DNA from: Thiohalocapsa sp.
Lineage (GTDB): Bacteria > Pseudomonadota > Gammaproteobacteria > Chromatiales > Chromatiaceae
Reading direction: 5' to 3'
DNA: 64,000 bases
Assembly (NCBI GenBank): GCA_028277725.1
Contig: JANQFX010000120.1
Coordinates: 62,001 to 126,000, forward strand
Shown here: positions 17,615 to 25,304 of the stretch, piece after piece
Layout: each line of letters begins with the position of its first letter
How positions within the stretch are numbered: the first letter of the stretch is position 1
The notes under the pieces: model-generated
Told to the model about the DNA's origin: nothing
Database searches by the model: none
Seen by the model: only the letters and a program-made list of their open reading frames with translations
Position numbers and translations under genes: made by a program

Positions 17615-18304
17615 TCAGTCGCTAAGACCGCAGCTCGGCCACTCGGCATCACCGAGGGCCGGGACTTGCCCGGGATTGCCGACGACCCAAGCCTGGATTT
17701 CCGTCGCCCGATCCGCGATCTGATCGAGGCAATCAAGGCCAACGGCCCCGAGGCCGTCGAGCCACATGTCGTCGTCGGCGCTGATGGTCTGCCCTGCGCG
17801 CTCTGCGAGCAGCAAGCCAATGGCACGCGTTTGATCGGTCGGGCTGGCGATGCCGTAGGCTGCGAGCGCGGCGGTCTGTCGGGTGGCCTGCTCGTTGCGG
17901 ACGGCTGTCAGCAGATCCGCCTCCGGACGCACGGTCGCGGTGCAGACCGTTGCTAACGATTCCGCAGCGAGGTCCGGCGCACTTTCGGGGCATGGGTACG
18001 CAATCTGCTGCAAACGGCTGTCGATGGCCGGCGGCTCAGTGCGGACCTGACGCAGCCACGTGTAGCAGGGGCCCTCGGTGGCACAGGGCAGCTCAACGTA
18101 CTCGCCGGCGGCATTGAGGTCGCGGCCCCACTGCATATCGCGCCGAAAGACGCCGCCCGCATCAGGGCCGTCGCCGTCCGGATCGAGCCAAATCGTCCAA
18201 GTCGCGCCGAGGCGCTGCTGTGGCGTCAGGTCCGCTGTCGGGCCGGCGATTGCGGCAGACACCGCGGCCGCGGCGCAGAGCAGGGTCGTCAGTCGAGTCA
18301 TCAT
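17615..18304 (-). CDS. Exported phage protein of unknown function
   Basis: 229 aa, starting in an ATGA overlap with the preceding gene. Signal peptide MMTRLTTLLCAAAAVSAAIAG, then a soluble region with regularly placed Cys (about eight), consistent with disulfides in the periplasm. DPDGDGPDAGG resembles a calcium-binding loop. No family recognised. Confidence 0.6.
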   Translation of the reverse strand: MMTRLTTLLCAAAAVSAAIAGPTADLTPQQRLGATWTIWLDPDGDGPDAGGVFRRDMQWGRDLNAAGEYVELPCATEGPCYTWLRQVRTEPPAIDSRLQQIAYPCPESAPDLAAESLATVCTATVRPEADLLTAVRNEQATRQTAALAAYGIASPTDQTRAIGLLLAERAGQTISADDDMWLDGLGAVGLDCLDQIADRATEIQAWVVGNPGQVPALGDAEWPSCGLSD

Positions 18305-19122
18305 GGCGCAGTCCTCATCAAGCTCAGGGTGCAGATGCAATCGGCGGCGGTGCCGCCCGTGTCCAGTGTCTCGGCGACGCAATAGGCACGATCCCACTGG
18401 GACCAGCCATCGGTCGCAATGCCGGCGGCGTCCACTTCCACGCTACCGGCAGGCAGGTTGATGTCCGCCGTCAATACCGTCGCCGACGTGGCGCCAGGCG
18501 CGGTGGCACGGCGTAGATCCACAATTAAGGACGTCACCGTCGGCGCCGTATCGCACGCAAGATGCACGCCCGTCAGAGTCGCGGCGTAGGGGATGTCCGC
18601 TGGAATCAACGCGCCGGCTTCCGGCGGAGCGCCGAGGGCCGTCAGTGGGATTTCGATCCATTCGGACCTGTCGGTAGTGTCCGTCGGAAGCTCTCCCGCG
18701 GTCACCAAGTCGGCGCCGATGCGTGACTCAAGCTCGGCGAGAGACGTCTCGGCCGCAAAGACCGGATCTCTCTCCATCACGGTACCGCTGATCGCTTGTC
18801 CGTCAACGCTCAGATCTAGCGTCGCCGTATCGACCACCGTCACCGGCGTGCTGTTGTCCGTGCCAGCCGGGTCGACGCCGATCGTCGTGCGCTGCTCGGC
18901 AGCATTGGCAGCACTCACCAACGCACAACCTGCAGCTGTGCTATCTGCGATTTCCGCGCACGCCGGATCTGGAATACTAACAATCCCAGACGCAGTTATT
19001 GTCGCATCCCCTGAGACTGTTCTCGTTTGAATAGTCCCGTCGGACTGGACAATGGGAATGTCCCCTTCAGCGCTGCTACAGAGCGCAGGGAATAGCAGCA
19101 ACAGAATGTACCAAGTCTTCAT
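18301..19122 (-). CDS. Exported fibre-like phage protein
   Basis: 273 aa. Signal-like N-terminus MKTWYILLLLFPALCSSAEG, then a repetitive beta region that looks like the start of a phage fibre (VQSDGTIQTRTVSGDATITA, VSIPDPACAEIADSTAAG). Overlaps the next gene by ATGA. A Sec signal on a fibre-like product is unexpected for a virion protein and is discussed as a finding. Confidence 0.6.
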   Translation of the reverse strand: MKTWYILLLLFPALCSSAEGDIPIVQSDGTIQTRTVSGDATITASGIVSIPDPACAEIADSTAAGCALVSAANAAEQRTTIGVDPAGTDNSTPVTVVDTATLDLSVDGQAISGTVMERDPVFAAETSLAELESRIGADLVTAGELPTDTTDRSEWIEIPLTALGAPPEAGALIPADIPYAATLTGVHLACDTAPTVTSLIVDLRRATAPGATSATVLTADINLPAGSVEVDAAGIATDGWSQWDRAYCVAETLDTGGTAADCICTLSLMRTAP

Positions 19123-19367
19123 GGGTCTACGATTTTGTTTGTAATATCAACCCAGCCGCCATTTCTATAGGCGTAATACCTGTCATCGGAAGGCGGTGCG
19201 CTTACGCCAAAGGGGCCTGTGAACGATATAATCGGGCGCTGCGGGTCGGTGTTATCGATGCTGACATTCACGCCAGCAAGAACAGCCTGGAGTGCAGAAC
19301 CCGCTTTATTGAGCGCGGCCTGGACCTCGGCGCCAGTCTCATAGTCCGTCAATGTGTAGTCGGCCAT
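19119..19367 (-). CDS. Short fibre-like protein
   Basis: 82 aa, coupled to both neighbours (TAATG at its start, ATGA at its end). Begins MADYTLTDYETGAEVQAALN, a helix then beta segments (GVNVSIDNTDPQRPIISFTGP), like short tail-fibre or head-fibre modules. The role is inferred only from composition and position. Confidence 0.6.
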   Translation of the reverse strand: MADYTLTDYETGAEVQAALNKAGSALQAVLAGVNVSIDNTDPQRPIISFTGPFGVSAPPSDDRYYAYRNGGWVDITNKIVDP

Positions 19368-19777
19368 TACCCTGCCACCCCGATCACGTCCCCGTTGACG
19401 GCGGTGAGGCCAAAACCGTCCACCGTCCGCAAGGCCAAGAAGATGGCCTCCGGGGCGTCAGTGGGCACGACCCAGCAAAGCCACGTTTGATTCTTACGCT
19501 GCGCGGCGCCATCGATGGCATAGTGCTGGCCATCTTCCGTCGTCTCGAACCCATCCCCGGTATCTGGCTGCTCAAGGATCTGGGCCATCGGTAAGACCCA
19601 TCTTTCGCGCTGCTCGCTCGGACCGTTGAATAGACTCAGATCGTCTGTGACGTCAGAGCGCACACCCGTGCATTGAATCGGCACGCCCGAGGCCGGCGTG
19701 AAGATAAGATGCTGTCCAAAGCCGTCGGCTGACATCATCAGCTCATCAGCCTCGGCCAGCATGTCGAGTGCGCTCAT
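19367..19777 (-). CDS. Head-tail joining protein (gpFII-like, predicted)
   Basis: 136 aa, following the capsid gene. Beta-rich with the layout of lambda FII-type joining proteins (FTPASGVPIQCTGVRSD, TWLCWVVPTDAPEAIFLAL). Position after the gpE-type capsid and its size support a head completion or joining role. Family assignment is inferred. Confidence 0.65.
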   Translation of the reverse strand: MSALDMLAEADELMMSADGFGQHLIFTPASGVPIQCTGVRSDVTDDLSLFNGPSEQRERWVLPMAQILEQPDTGDGFETTEDGQHYAIDGAAQRKNQTWLCWVVPTDAPEAIFLALRTVDGFGLTAVNGDVIGVAG

Positions 19778-19792
19778 TCGGGCAACCGGGTG

Positions 19793-20833
19793 TTACGTCC
19801 GCTTGGCCCGCTGGAGCATTGCCGGCCGCGTGCAGATATGCAGCGGGTAGCTGTAGACCTCCGGGCGCGCCCACATGTCGCGGTCCTTGTCGCGGATCAT
19901 GATGCTGTACAGCCGCTTCCCCCGTGTGTTGACGAAGCGGAAGCTTTCCATCGGTGCCCAAGCAACCTCGAAGGCGTCCCGCGCGCCCATCGGGAAGAAC
20001 TTGCACTTGTCGGTGCCGATGGCAACGGTGGTGTCGTCGTCGGTGCCCCAGTACCGAATGAAGACGATGCCGCCATATTCGATGACATCGTTACCGGGAA
20101 GCCCCAGCAGATTGGCCAGGCCGGTCTGGTCGCCGTAGAGCGTCATAAGCTCCCAGAGCTTTTGAATCTCCGGATGCGCGATCAGATCGCGCCAGAAATT
20201 CGTGCCGCACAGGCCGATCACTTTGGTTCCGCCGATGAAGGCGCCCTTGGCGGCGCGGCGCATCTGCGTGACCACCTGATCGCATTTCTTGAGCAGCGCG
20301 CCGGGCGCCGGCGATGCGTTGTCCAGATCGAAGTCGATCTCGGCGGCCTGAGTAACGCCGAACTCGCTGAACCAGTCGTAGATCGTCGAGCCGTCCGCGT
20401 CGATAAGTACGCCTTGCGTAGAACCCAGGCGCATGTTCTCCCAGGTCAGCTCAACGTCGTCGACAATACGAATCTGACGGTCTGCCACCTCGTCGATGAC
20501 CTGCTGCAGCTCCGACTCGCTGCCAAAGGCCCGGATGCCCTGCACCTCGTCGGCCTCGATTTTGTCGCCCTTCGCGATCCGCGAAGTGCGGAAGTCCCGG
20601 ATTTCGCGCTTGATGCCCTCGCCTTCCTTCAAGGGCTCGCCTCGCTGGCTGGTCTGGATGACCGACAGCGTCTGATCTCGGCTTTCGACGGCGACCTTGG
20701 CCGTGCGGACACGCCGCGACGTGAACAGGCTCATGCGACCCAGTAGCTGGGGCTTGGTTTCGACTTTGTTGACGGCGGTCGTCAGGCTGATTGCCGAGAA
20801 TGCGTCGCCGCTGAAGATGTCCATCGTGGCCAT
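19793..20833 (-). CDS. Major capsid protein, lambda gpE family
   Basis: 346 aa from ATG 20833, chosen because the family start (MDIFSGDAFSAISLTTAVNK) begins here. The open frame extends upstream but that part is unrelated. Family segments include the E-loop-like TVSIQTSQRGEPL-type region, RIAKGDKIEADEVQGIRAFG and a C-terminal ESFRFVNTRGKRLYSIMIRD. Forms the HK97-fold icosahedral shell together with the gpD-like decoration protein encoded just upstream. Confidence 0.92.
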   Translation of the reverse strand: MATMDIFSGDAFSAISLTTAVNKVETKPQLLGRMSLFTSRRVRTAKVAVESRDQTLSVIQTSQRGEPLKEGEGIKREIRDFRTSRIAKGDKIEADEVQGIRAFGSESELQQVIDEVADRQIRIVDDVELTWENMRLGSTQGVLIDADGSTIYDWFSEFGVTQAAEIDFDLDNASPAPGALLKKCDQVVTQMRRAAKGAFIGGTKVIGLCGTNFWRDLIAHPEIQKLWELMTLYGDQTGLANLLGLPGNDVIEYGGIVFIRYWGTDDDTTVAIGTDKCKFFPMGARDAFEVAWAPMESFRFVNTRGKRLYSIMIRDKDRDMWARPEVYSYPLHICTRPAMLQRAKRT

Positions 20834-20870
20834 GAATTGGCTCCTGATTGAGATCCCGATTGAGAAAGGG

Positions 20871-21236
20871 TTAGCGAACGACGATACCTTCGCCCGCAAG
20901 GTCGGCAATGCCGGCTGCCTTTTCGGCGGTTTCGATATCCGAAGGCCACGCAATTTCGGCGCCGTTGACCTCGGCGTCGCGGGCGACGACGACGCACTGC
21001 TTATCACCACCGGATGCATCGCATGCCGAGCGCAGAATCGCTGCCGCCGTCTGCGAACCGTCAGAAGCGTCCTGATTGAACTGGGTGTACTTGCCGCTCG
21101 CGGTGATCTCGCCCAGCACGACGCCGGCGGCAAGATTCTGACCGCTGATGAGGGTCACGACTTCACGCGAGCGAGTGCCGGACGCCTCCGAAACGAGAAA
21201 CTCAGCATCGTGGGAGGTTTCGATGATGGTTGCCAT
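20871..21236 (-). CDS. Head decoration protein, lambda gpD family
   Basis: 121 aa. It shows the gpD pattern: LVSEASGTRSREVVTLISGQ, LAAGVVLGEITASGKYTQ, and a central AAAILRSACDA. Trimers of this protein stabilise the expanded capsid. It lies between the protease/scaffold and capsid genes exactly as in lambda. Confidence 0.9.
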   Translation of the reverse strand: MATIIETSHDAEFLVSEASGTRSREVVTLISGQNLAAGVVLGEITASGKYTQFNQDASDGSQTAAAILRSACDASGGDKQCVVVARDAEVNGAEIAWPSDIETAEKAAGIADLAGEGIVVR

Positions 21237-21269
21237 GAAAGATGCTCCTGGCCGGGTAATTGAAGGGGA

Positions 21270-21725
21270 TCAGCTCACCAGACGCTGATGGCTGGAAATC
21301 GCCTGGTCCCAGAGCTTGTCTGCAACGTCCTGGTCATTGACGCTGCCTTCGCCTTCGCCCTGCACTGACGCGTTGCCCATCCGGCTCATGGCCTTGCCGA
21401 GCGGGTCGTCGTCGGACGATTGCTTGGAGTGGGCGTCGGCCTTGGGCAGCGACGCCATGACGGCAGCGGCACTTTCGGCCGTCATGGCGTCGACCTTGGC
21501 GATCTTCACCGCCACGGGTAGCCGGCCCTCGGCCTCGGTGTGTTCGATGATGCCGAAGATGCGTTGCTGTTCTGCCTGCGCACCTTCCTGCCGAGCCTTG
21601 GCGATCTCGTCCTCGCGCGGCTTGCGGTCGGTCTTGAGCTTGCCGACGGCCTCGATCGCGGCATCCGCCGACGCATCCGCCGGGATACCCAATGCCTCGG
21701 CCAGAGCCTCGGGGATTCGGGACAT
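21270..21725 (-). CDS. Nested scaffold protein from internal start (Nu3-like)
   Basis: Within the protease gene, codon 283 is an ATG (21725-21723) preceded at good spacing by CTGGAGACAACCTC, a clear ribosome site. It would yield 151 aa, beginning MSRIPEALAEALGIPAD and covering just the helical scaffold region. Lambda makes Nu3 in the same way from the 3' end of gene C. The conserved arrangement plus the visible ribosome site support a separate product. Not proven. Confidence 0.72.
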   Translation of the reverse strand: MSRIPEALAEALGIPADASADAAIEAVGKLKTDRKPREDEIAKARQEGAQAEQQRIFGIIEHTEAEGRLPVAVKIAKVDAMTAESAAAVMASLPKADAHSKQSSDDDPLGKAMSRMGNASVQGEGEGSVNDQDVADKLWDQAISSHQRLVS

Positions 21726-22571
21726 GAGGTTGTCTCCAGTTTTGCCGGCGCTCGCGGCGCCAAAGTGATAGCTACGTGCGGGATCGGATGCGCACAGCGA
21801 AAGAACCTGCTCCAGACTTGAGACGGCATCTGCCATACCGACCTGAACCGCTTTGAGTCCGACCAGCATGCCGCCACGACCGAAATCGGAAAGCACCGTC
21901 TCCTTCTTGACGCCGCGATAGCGCGCCACGTCAGCGACGAACACCGCCGCCATGTCATCGACGACGCGCTGAATCTCGGATCGCCCAGCCTCGGTTTCCG
22001 GCGTGGCCCGCTTCATCGGCGACTGGCTCGAAATGACCTCGATCGGCGCGTCCTTCTGCGGTCGGTAGCTAACGACGACGCCGATCGAGCCCAGCAGGCC
22101 GGATGCGCTGACCGTGAGCTGCTTGGCGGACGCCGCAAGCCAGTAACCGGCGCTCGCGGCCTGGCCGTCTGAGTGCGCAAACACGGGCTTGTCGGCGTCG
22201 TGTATCAGGCCGGCAAGCTCAGAAATGCCCGCGGCCTGTCCTCCCGGAGAGTCAACCTCCAGCAGTACGGCGTCGATCGCAGGGTCTTCCAGTGCCGCGC
22301 CGATATCCGTCGCCAGCACCTCGACGGAAGTCGCCCCGGATAGCTCGGTGAACAGGTTGGCGCGGCGGAAGATCGGGCCGGTGACCGGGACAATGGCCGT
22401 GCGGCCACGAACCCGGACCTCTCGTGTGTTGTCCAGCGGCCGGCCCAGCTTGGCGACTACCGCCTCGGGCGCGTCATTGGCGCGTTGCGCGATGGCGAGC
22501 ACCTGCTCCATGCCTTCGGGCGTAATGGCCCAGGGCTCGCCAAGAATCAGATCAAGTACACGAACGGTCAT
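21270..22571 (-). CDS. S49-family prohead protease with C-terminal scaffold domain (lambda gpC-like)
   Basis: 433 aa. N-terminal 1-270 is a SppA/ClpP-fold protease: VDSPGG at 107-111, the nucleophile region GQAASAGYW with Ser140, and a candidate catalytic Lys in SPMKRA near 187. The C-terminal 150 residues are Ala/Glu/Lys-rich helical scaffold (IAKARQEGAQAEQQRIFGII). The stop of the portal gene overlaps its start (ATGA). Cleaves scaffold and portal during prohead maturation. An internal start for a separate scaffold is annotated independently. Confidence 0.92.
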   Translation of the reverse strand: MTVRVLDLILGEPWAITPEGMEQVLAIAQRANDAPEAVVAKLGRPLDNTREVRVRGRTAIVPVTGPIFRRANLFTELSGATSVEVLATDIGAALEDPAIDAVLLEVDSPGGQAAGISELAGLIHDADKPVFAHSDGQAASAGYWLAASAKQLTVSASGLLGSIGVVVSYRPQKDAPIEVISSQSPMKRATPETEAGRSEIQRVVDDMAAVFVADVARYRGVKKETVLSDFGRGGMLVGLKAVQVGMADAVSSLEQVLSLCASDPARSYHFGAASAGKTGDNLMSRIPEALAEALGIPADASADAAIEAVGKLKTDRKPREDEIAKARQEGAQAEQQRIFGIIEHTEAEGRLPVAVKIAKVDAMTAESAAAVMASLPKADAHSKQSSDDDPLGKAMSRMGNASVQGEGEGSVNDQDVADKLWDQAISSHQRLVS

Positions 22572-24226
22572 GCTGCCCTCACCATGCGTTCGAGGGCCTC
22601 CAGCCGCTCCTCGATATCCTCGGCGCGGCGCTTTTCATCATCGTCACTGTCACTCGCCGGCGCGGTTGGAGCCGGCGCAGCATCGGGCAGGTCAAGATCC
22701 CTGCGCCGGCTTCGTTCATAGCGCTCTTCGTGGAGACGCTGTTCCAGCTGCTCCTGCCAGTCCACGCCTTGCTCGGCGCATTCGGATTCCAGCGTCGAGA
22801 TGCCCAACTGCATGCGTAGCTGCGCAGCCTGAGCTTCCTTGACGGGATCCACCCATCCGCGACCGGCAAAGACCCAGCGCCCGCGGACGAATGCATTGGG
22901 CTGCTCGTAGAACTCGCGCAACGTGACGAACGGCAACCGGCCACTGGAAATGGCTTCCTCGGCCCAAAGGATGAGCACAGGGCGAAGCCACTGCCGGTTC
23001 AGCCACGCACGTCGTCCCTGGAAGAAGCGCCAGGCTTCAAGCAGCGCGGCACGCGCGGAGCTGTAGCTGGTTTGCGTGAAGTCCTTGGCCAGAAGCTCGT
23101 AGGGGATGCCCAGCGCCGCCGAAATCCACCGGGCAACGCTGGCAACGAAGCTTCCGAACTGACCTGACGGCGCTCCGTTCTCCCAACCCTTGGCCCGAGC
23201 GCCGATCGGCAACGGGATGACAGCGCCTTCTTTCAGGCGCGGTCGGTACTCGGCCAAGCGCGACCGCCAAGACTGCTCGGCGGCCGCCATATCGACCGTG
23301 CTCCGGCCACTGCCATGCAGCAGCTTGGCCACGTCGCCGGAGTCGAGCGCGGACTCGATAAACGCGCCAACCAGGCTCTGCATCAGCGCGCGCGACAGCT
23401 CCGCCTGGGTGTAGCGACCGGTCTGATTGAACTCCTTCATGGCCGGCGTGAACATCGACCGTCCGAGGGACTGCCCCGCGCGCGTGCGATCGGCCAGATG
23501 AATGACCAGCTTTCGCCCCCAAGGCGTGCGGGCCGGCACAAAATCGAACTCGTCCGTGGAGTAGTCGGCGCCGTACCACCAGTGCACATCGCCAGGATGC
23601 GAACGCTGGATGTAGTAGCCCTGAACCCTGCCGTTGGCGTCGAGACGCCGGCCGCCGCGGACTCGCGGATCAGCCTCAAGCATGGGCGGTGTCTTGAGCC
23701 GGTCCCCTTCGACCACAAGAAACTTGGTCCGCCAGCGGTCATAACCGTCAAGCCACTTGGGGATGGCGACGGCGTTGCCGTTCACCAGACCGCCGGTCAG
23801 CATGCGCAGACTCAGGTCAAGCAGGTCGCCTTCGCCCTCCACGTCGCAGGCGTCCGATTCCGCATAGTCGGCAAACTCGGCCTCGAACGCTTCCGCGTAC
23901 TCACGACCTTGATCTTCAGTCCAGCCGAGCCGCTTCCAGTCGGGTTTGGCGCTGAACCGCAAACTGTGCCCGACGATGTTGTCGCGCATCGTCTGCGATG
24001 CACCCGCGGCAAGCGGATTGTTGCGTTCGAGGTCGCGACCACGCGCGGTGATCAGGGGCAGCTCGTCGATCAGATCGAAGTCAGCCGACCCGGCAAACGG
24101 TGTCCAGTTTTCCATGCCCCGCACCTCAACGCTCGCCGCGGTGTGCGCGGTGGCGCCCACATCCATGCGGCTCGTCTCAAGCGCGGCCAGTTCGGCGGCC
24201 GTCGGCTTGTAGTGCGGCTTGCGCAT
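22568..24226 (-). CDS. Portal protein, lambda gpB family
   Basis: 552 aa. The family is recognisable in the N-terminal half: LITARGRDLERNNPLAAGAS, then MRDNIVGHSLRFSAKPDWKR, and in GIPYELLAKDFTQTSYSSAR. Forms the dodecameric ring through which DNA is packaged. ATGA overlap with the downstream protease and 3-nt gap from gpW show tight late operon packing. Confidence 0.93.
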   Translation of the reverse strand: MRKPHYKPTAAELAALETSRMDVGATAHTAASVEVRGMENWTPFAGSADFDLIDELPLITARGRDLERNNPLAAGASQTMRDNIVGHSLRFSAKPDWKRLGWTEDQGREYAEAFEAEFADYAESDACDVEGEGDLLDLSLRMLTGGLVNGNAVAIPKWLDGYDRWRTKFLVVEGDRLKTPPMLEADPRVRGGRRLDANGRVQGYYIQRSHPGDVHWWYGADYSTDEFDFVPARTPWGRKLVIHLADRTRAGQSLGRSMFTPAMKEFNQTGRYTQAELSRALMQSLVGAFIESALDSGDVAKLLHGSGRSTVDMAAAEQSWRSRLAEYRPRLKEGAVIPLPIGARAKGWENGAPSGQFGSFVASVARWISAALGIPYELLAKDFTQTSYSSARAALLEAWRFFQGRRAWLNRQWLRPVLILWAEEAISSGRLPFVTLREFYEQPNAFVRGRWVFAGRGWVDPVKEAQAAQLRMQLGISTLESECAEQGVDWQEQLEQRLHEERYERSRRRDLDLPDAAPAPTAPASDSDDDEKRRAEDIEERLEALERMVRAA

Positions 24227-24229
24227 CGA

Positions 24230-24490
24230 TCACACGACCTCCGGCAGCACCGGGGCCAGTGCCGGCCCTGCGGCCCCTTCGAGTTCAGCGATGGCGGTGC
24301 TCAGCTGGTTGATCCAGCACTCCAGATCCCTTGCGCTGGACTGCGTGTAGGTCATGGAACGGCCGTCGAGGCCGGTCGCTGAAACCGCTCTCGTGCCGGT
24401 GTGGAGCTTGGCGATCGCCGTGATGGCGGATGAACGCATCGTCCGGAGCTCGTCCAGATCAAGCGATTTGAGGGCGTCGGAAATGGCCAT
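24230..24490 (-). CDS. Head-tail connector, gpW family
   Basis: 86 aa. MAISDALKSLDLDELRTMRS followed by AKLHTGTRAVSATGLDGRSM and a helical C-terminal half matches the gpW fold (two helices and a hairpin). It is placed between terminase and portal as in lambda. Binds the portal vertex after packaging to stop DNA leaking. Confidence 0.85.
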   Translation of the reverse strand: MAISDALKSLDLDELRTMRSSAITAIAKLHTGTRAVSATGLDGRSMTYTQSSARDLECWINQLSTAIAELEGAAGPALAPVLPEVV

Positions 24491-24527
24491 GCGAGCAGCA
24501 TGGTCAGTGCAATAGCAGGTTTCTACT

Positions 24528-24839
24528 CTAGCAAGCCGTCTGGCGCAGCCCTCGGACTAGCTCCTTGACCCAGCCCACGCTGAGGCCATGGGCGCGCGCA
24601 ATGGAATCGAAGCTGTCACCGGCGTTGGCTCGGGCAAGGATTTCGGCATTGCGCTGCGCGCGCCCTTCTGGGTCCAGCCCAGCAGTGGGGATGTACGGAT
24701 AGCTTGTCCCCAGCTCCGCGCGGAGCGCTTCGTCGACGTTGGAAACAAGGTCAAGTATCTGCTGCCGGGAGATACCGAGGCGCGCGCCAGCCTCCAGGGC
24801 CGATCGCTGAATCACTCGGATCACGTCATATTCGCGCAT
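24528..24839 (-). CDS. Mor-like helix-turn-helix protein
   Basis: 103 aa from ATG 24839, chosen over the frame starting at 25016 because GGAAG lies 6 nt upstream and the longer N-terminus would span a terminator. Residues about 60-100 (AEILARANAGDSFDSIARAH, GLSVGWVKELVRGL) form a helix-turn-helix like the C-terminal domain of Mu Mor-type activators; an earlier segment GARLGISRQQILDLV may be a second one. Possibly a late-gene regulator. It is located between terminase and gpW. Confidence 0.65.
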   Translation of the reverse strand: MREYDVIRVIQRSALEAGARLGISRQQILDLVSNVDEALRAELGTSYPYIPTAGLDPEGRAQRNAEILARANAGDSFDSIARAHGLSVGWVKELVRGLRQTAC

Positions 24840-24950
24840 ATGCGTCTTCCGTTGTGCTGCTGAGGTGTTATGCTCTGATTGCGACGCGGCCTTTCCCCCT
24901 TTCTCCGGGGTCTTCCGCAAGGTCTTCGTTGTTTGTCTGTCGTTCTCCTC

Positions 24951-24988
24951 AAGGGCCCGGTCGGCTGTGCTGATCGGGCCTTTTTTTT
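24951..24988 (+). terminator. Rho-independent terminator, + strand
   Basis: A 12-bp stem (GGCCCGGTCGGC / GCTGATCGGGCC, two G-U pairs) with a 3-nt loop is followed by eight T. On the minus strand two pairs become A-C mismatches, so it is + oriented. No + strand gene ends just upstream; it would block + transcription from reaching the 25-kb gene. Confidence 0.75.
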
Positions 24989-25009
24989 CGCATTTTTTTG
25001 TGATTTTTA

Positions 25010-25037
25010 TTGACATTTAGGCGTAAACTACTATAAT
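25010..25037 (+). promoter_or_regulatory. Strong sigma-70 promoter with embedded operator
   Basis: Perfect -35 TTGACA (25010-25015), 16-bp spacer and perfect -10 TATAAT (25032-25037). The spacer holds TAGGCGTAAACTACTA (25018-25033), the best operator copy, running into the -10. It reads into the small gene at 25084. A repressor bound here would cover the whole promoter. Confidence 0.85.
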
Positions 25038-25083
25038 GAAACTACACCAACAACAAACACAAAACAAAAATAGGGAGAGCAAA

Positions 25084-25248
25084 ATGACCATCAAACAACT
25101 TGAAAAATTGATCAAAGAGAACAATATCAGCTATACGCCGAATCGAGCCCAGAGCGTTGCTCGGCAGCGCCAACAAGCGCTGGACGCGCTCCGCAAAAAT
25201 GGCGTTCAGATCGAAAAAAGGCCAATGGCCATTCGAAGCGCCGTATAA
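25084..25248 (+). CDS. 54-aa protein in an insulated, moron-like unit
   Basis: 54 aa from ATG 25084 with AGGGAG about 8 nt upstream. Basic and helical: MTIKQLEKLIKENNISYTPN, then a Gln/Arg-rich helix (SVARQRQQALDALRK). It is the only gene between a perfect promoter and a perfect terminator, inserted on the opposite strand between the large terminase and head genes. The AT-rich 5' part differs from its neighbours, suggesting separate acquisition. Unknown function. Confidence 0.75.
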   Translation: MTIKQLEKLIKENNISYTPNRAQSVARQRQQALDALRKNGVQIEKRPMAIRSAV

Positions 25249-25265
25249 TAAAGCCCCGCCCAATG

Positions 25266-25301
25266 AAACCAAAGGCCCGCCAGGTGGCGGGCCTTTGGTT
25301 T
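25266..25301. terminator. Perfect 16-bp-stem bidirectional terminator
   Basis: The arms AAACCAAAGGCCCGCC and its exact complement are separated by AGGT. Each side ends in a T-rich stem strand, so it can work both ways. It lies between the convergent 54-aa gene (+) and large terminase (-). It should reduce late readthrough from terminase into the head genes unless antiterminated. Confidence 0.88.
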
Positions 25302-25304
25302 GCC

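Noticed and set aside
19793-21133. 446-residue form of the capsid gene
   Set aside because: The first 100 residues overlap the decoration gene in another frame and are not capsid-like; start set at 20833.
24840-25016. N-terminal extension of the Mor-like gene to 25016
   Set aside because: It would span the terminator hairpin and the operator promoter; the start at 24839 has its own ribosome site.
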